From positions 1 to 5,929 of the forward strand of contig JAFYCH010000059.1 of assembly GCA_017539765.1 (NCBI GenBank): 5,929 nucleotides of DNA, written 5' to 3'. Below the pieces are notes generated by a model. The model worked only from the letters and a program-made list of their open reading frames with translations, did not search any database and had not been told where the DNA came from. The DNA comes from Clostridia bacterium (GTDB taxonomy: Bacteria > Bacillota > Clostridia > Christensenellales > UBA1242). How positions within the stretch are numbered: the stretch's first letter is position 1; each line of letters opens with the position of its first letter. The position numbers and the translations under genes were made by a program. Shown here in pieces: positions 5,504-5,929 of the stretch.

Positions 5504-5929
5504 ATGGAAGAAGAAAATAAAACAATTGGAGAACAACCAACCGGCGACTTAACCTTGAATGTTGAGGAACAACAAACTGAAAATCAAGTGCAGATGGCTG
5601 GCTCTCCAATATATAAATTTAAGTCGGTTGAAGCACTTAGTCAGGCATATCAAAACCTTGAAAAAGAGTTTACGCAAAAGTGCCAAAAAATTAAGGAATT
5701 GACTGACAAGTTAAATGCTTTGGATAATACAAATCAAAACTTTGTACCAGAGTATAAGCAAGACGATTGGCCACAAAAAGTTTCTGAGTTTTTTGCCAGT
5801 CATCAAGACGCAAAACAATTTATAAAAGAAATCTCCGAAGTCATTTCTACAAACGCAGAAATTGCAAACAGCAAAAATGTTTTAGAAAACGCTTTGACAA
5901 AGGTTCTTGCAAATAAATTTGTTTCGCAA
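5504..5929 (+). CDS. Scaffold-like head assembly protein, 3'-truncated by the window edge
   Basis: The frame stays open for 142 codons to the last base. GGAG (5495-5498) at 5-nt spacing sets the ATG, 11 bp after the portal stop. The N-terminus (about 1-34) is Glu/Gln/Asn-rich and low-complexity. It is followed by YKFKSVEALSQAYQNLEKEF and TQKCQKIKEL (37-66), a helical motif of the type 'fks.eeL.kAY.nLekEFTrKcQ.l.el' that recurs in phage scaffold-like proteins of Firmicutes. Further helices, including a likely coiled coil, follow to the edge. Scaffold proteins fill the procapsid, guide coat assembly and leave before or during DNA filling. Position directly after the portal, where a major capsid gene would be expected next, fits this. 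The C-terminal coat-binding region lies outside the window, so the call rests on the motif and context. Confidence 0.65.
   Translation, partial: MEEENKTIGEQPTGDLTLNVEEQQTENQVQMAGSPIYKFKSVEALSQAYQNLEKEFTQKCQKIKELTDKLNALDNTNQNFVPEYKQDDWPQKVSEFFASHQDAKQFIKEISEVISTNAEIANSKNVLENALTKVLANKFVSQ

Noticed and set aside
1..5929. CRISPR array, tRNA/rRNA gene, insertion sequence, toxin-antitoxin or defence system
   Set aside because: No regularly spaced repeats, cloverleaf-like stretch, transposase motif or known defence domain could be seen on either strand.

Overview
The window reads as the left part of a tailed-phage (Caudoviricetes) packaging and head module in a very AT-rich genome of Bacillota (Firmicutes) type, most likely a prophage or prophage-derived island in an anaerobic gut Clostridia-like host. 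The host call is inference. It rests on low GC (about one third by eye), strong AGGAG-type Shine-Dalgarno sites, near-consensus TTGACA/TATAAT promoter boxes, AAA/GAA/TTT-biased codons, and the ordinary bacterial code, with TGA as a stop and TGG for Trp.

Left part (1-1663). A 225-base AT-rich leader holds nested inverted repeats and a textbook sigma-A promoter. It drives a 198-residue regulator with a sigma-region-4/ArpU-like helix-turn-helix (226-822). Convergent to it, and overlapping its stop codon by 4 bp, is a minus-strand gene (819-1568) for a two-ended membrane protein with SH3-like extracytoplasmic domains. The start of that gene faces the packaging operon across a 95-bp divergent region. 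Two predicted promoters there share -10 bases, and a tandem heptamer lies beside them.

Right part (1664-5929). This is a tight plus-strand operon: large terminase, a small protein resembling the C-terminal half of small terminases, a four-cysteine putative zinc protein, a 620-residue P22-type portal, and the start of a scaffold-like protein that runs off the right edge. Every gene has a good ribosome binding site. Spacings are 11 bp, a 20-bp overlap, a 23-bp overlap and 11 bp, so one transcript and partial translational coupling are likely.

Working together (inference): the terminase motor cuts and pumps DNA through the portal into a procapsid shaped by the scaffold, and the small proteins probably assist packaging. 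The HTH protein is well placed to be the late-gene activator. No integrase, att site, tRNA, CRISPR array or insertion sequence is visible, so prophage status and the left boundary are not proven here. I see no radically new system. The most unusual points are the antisense membrane gene embedded between a regulator and the terminase, and the apparently HTH-less small-terminase-like protein located after the large subunit.
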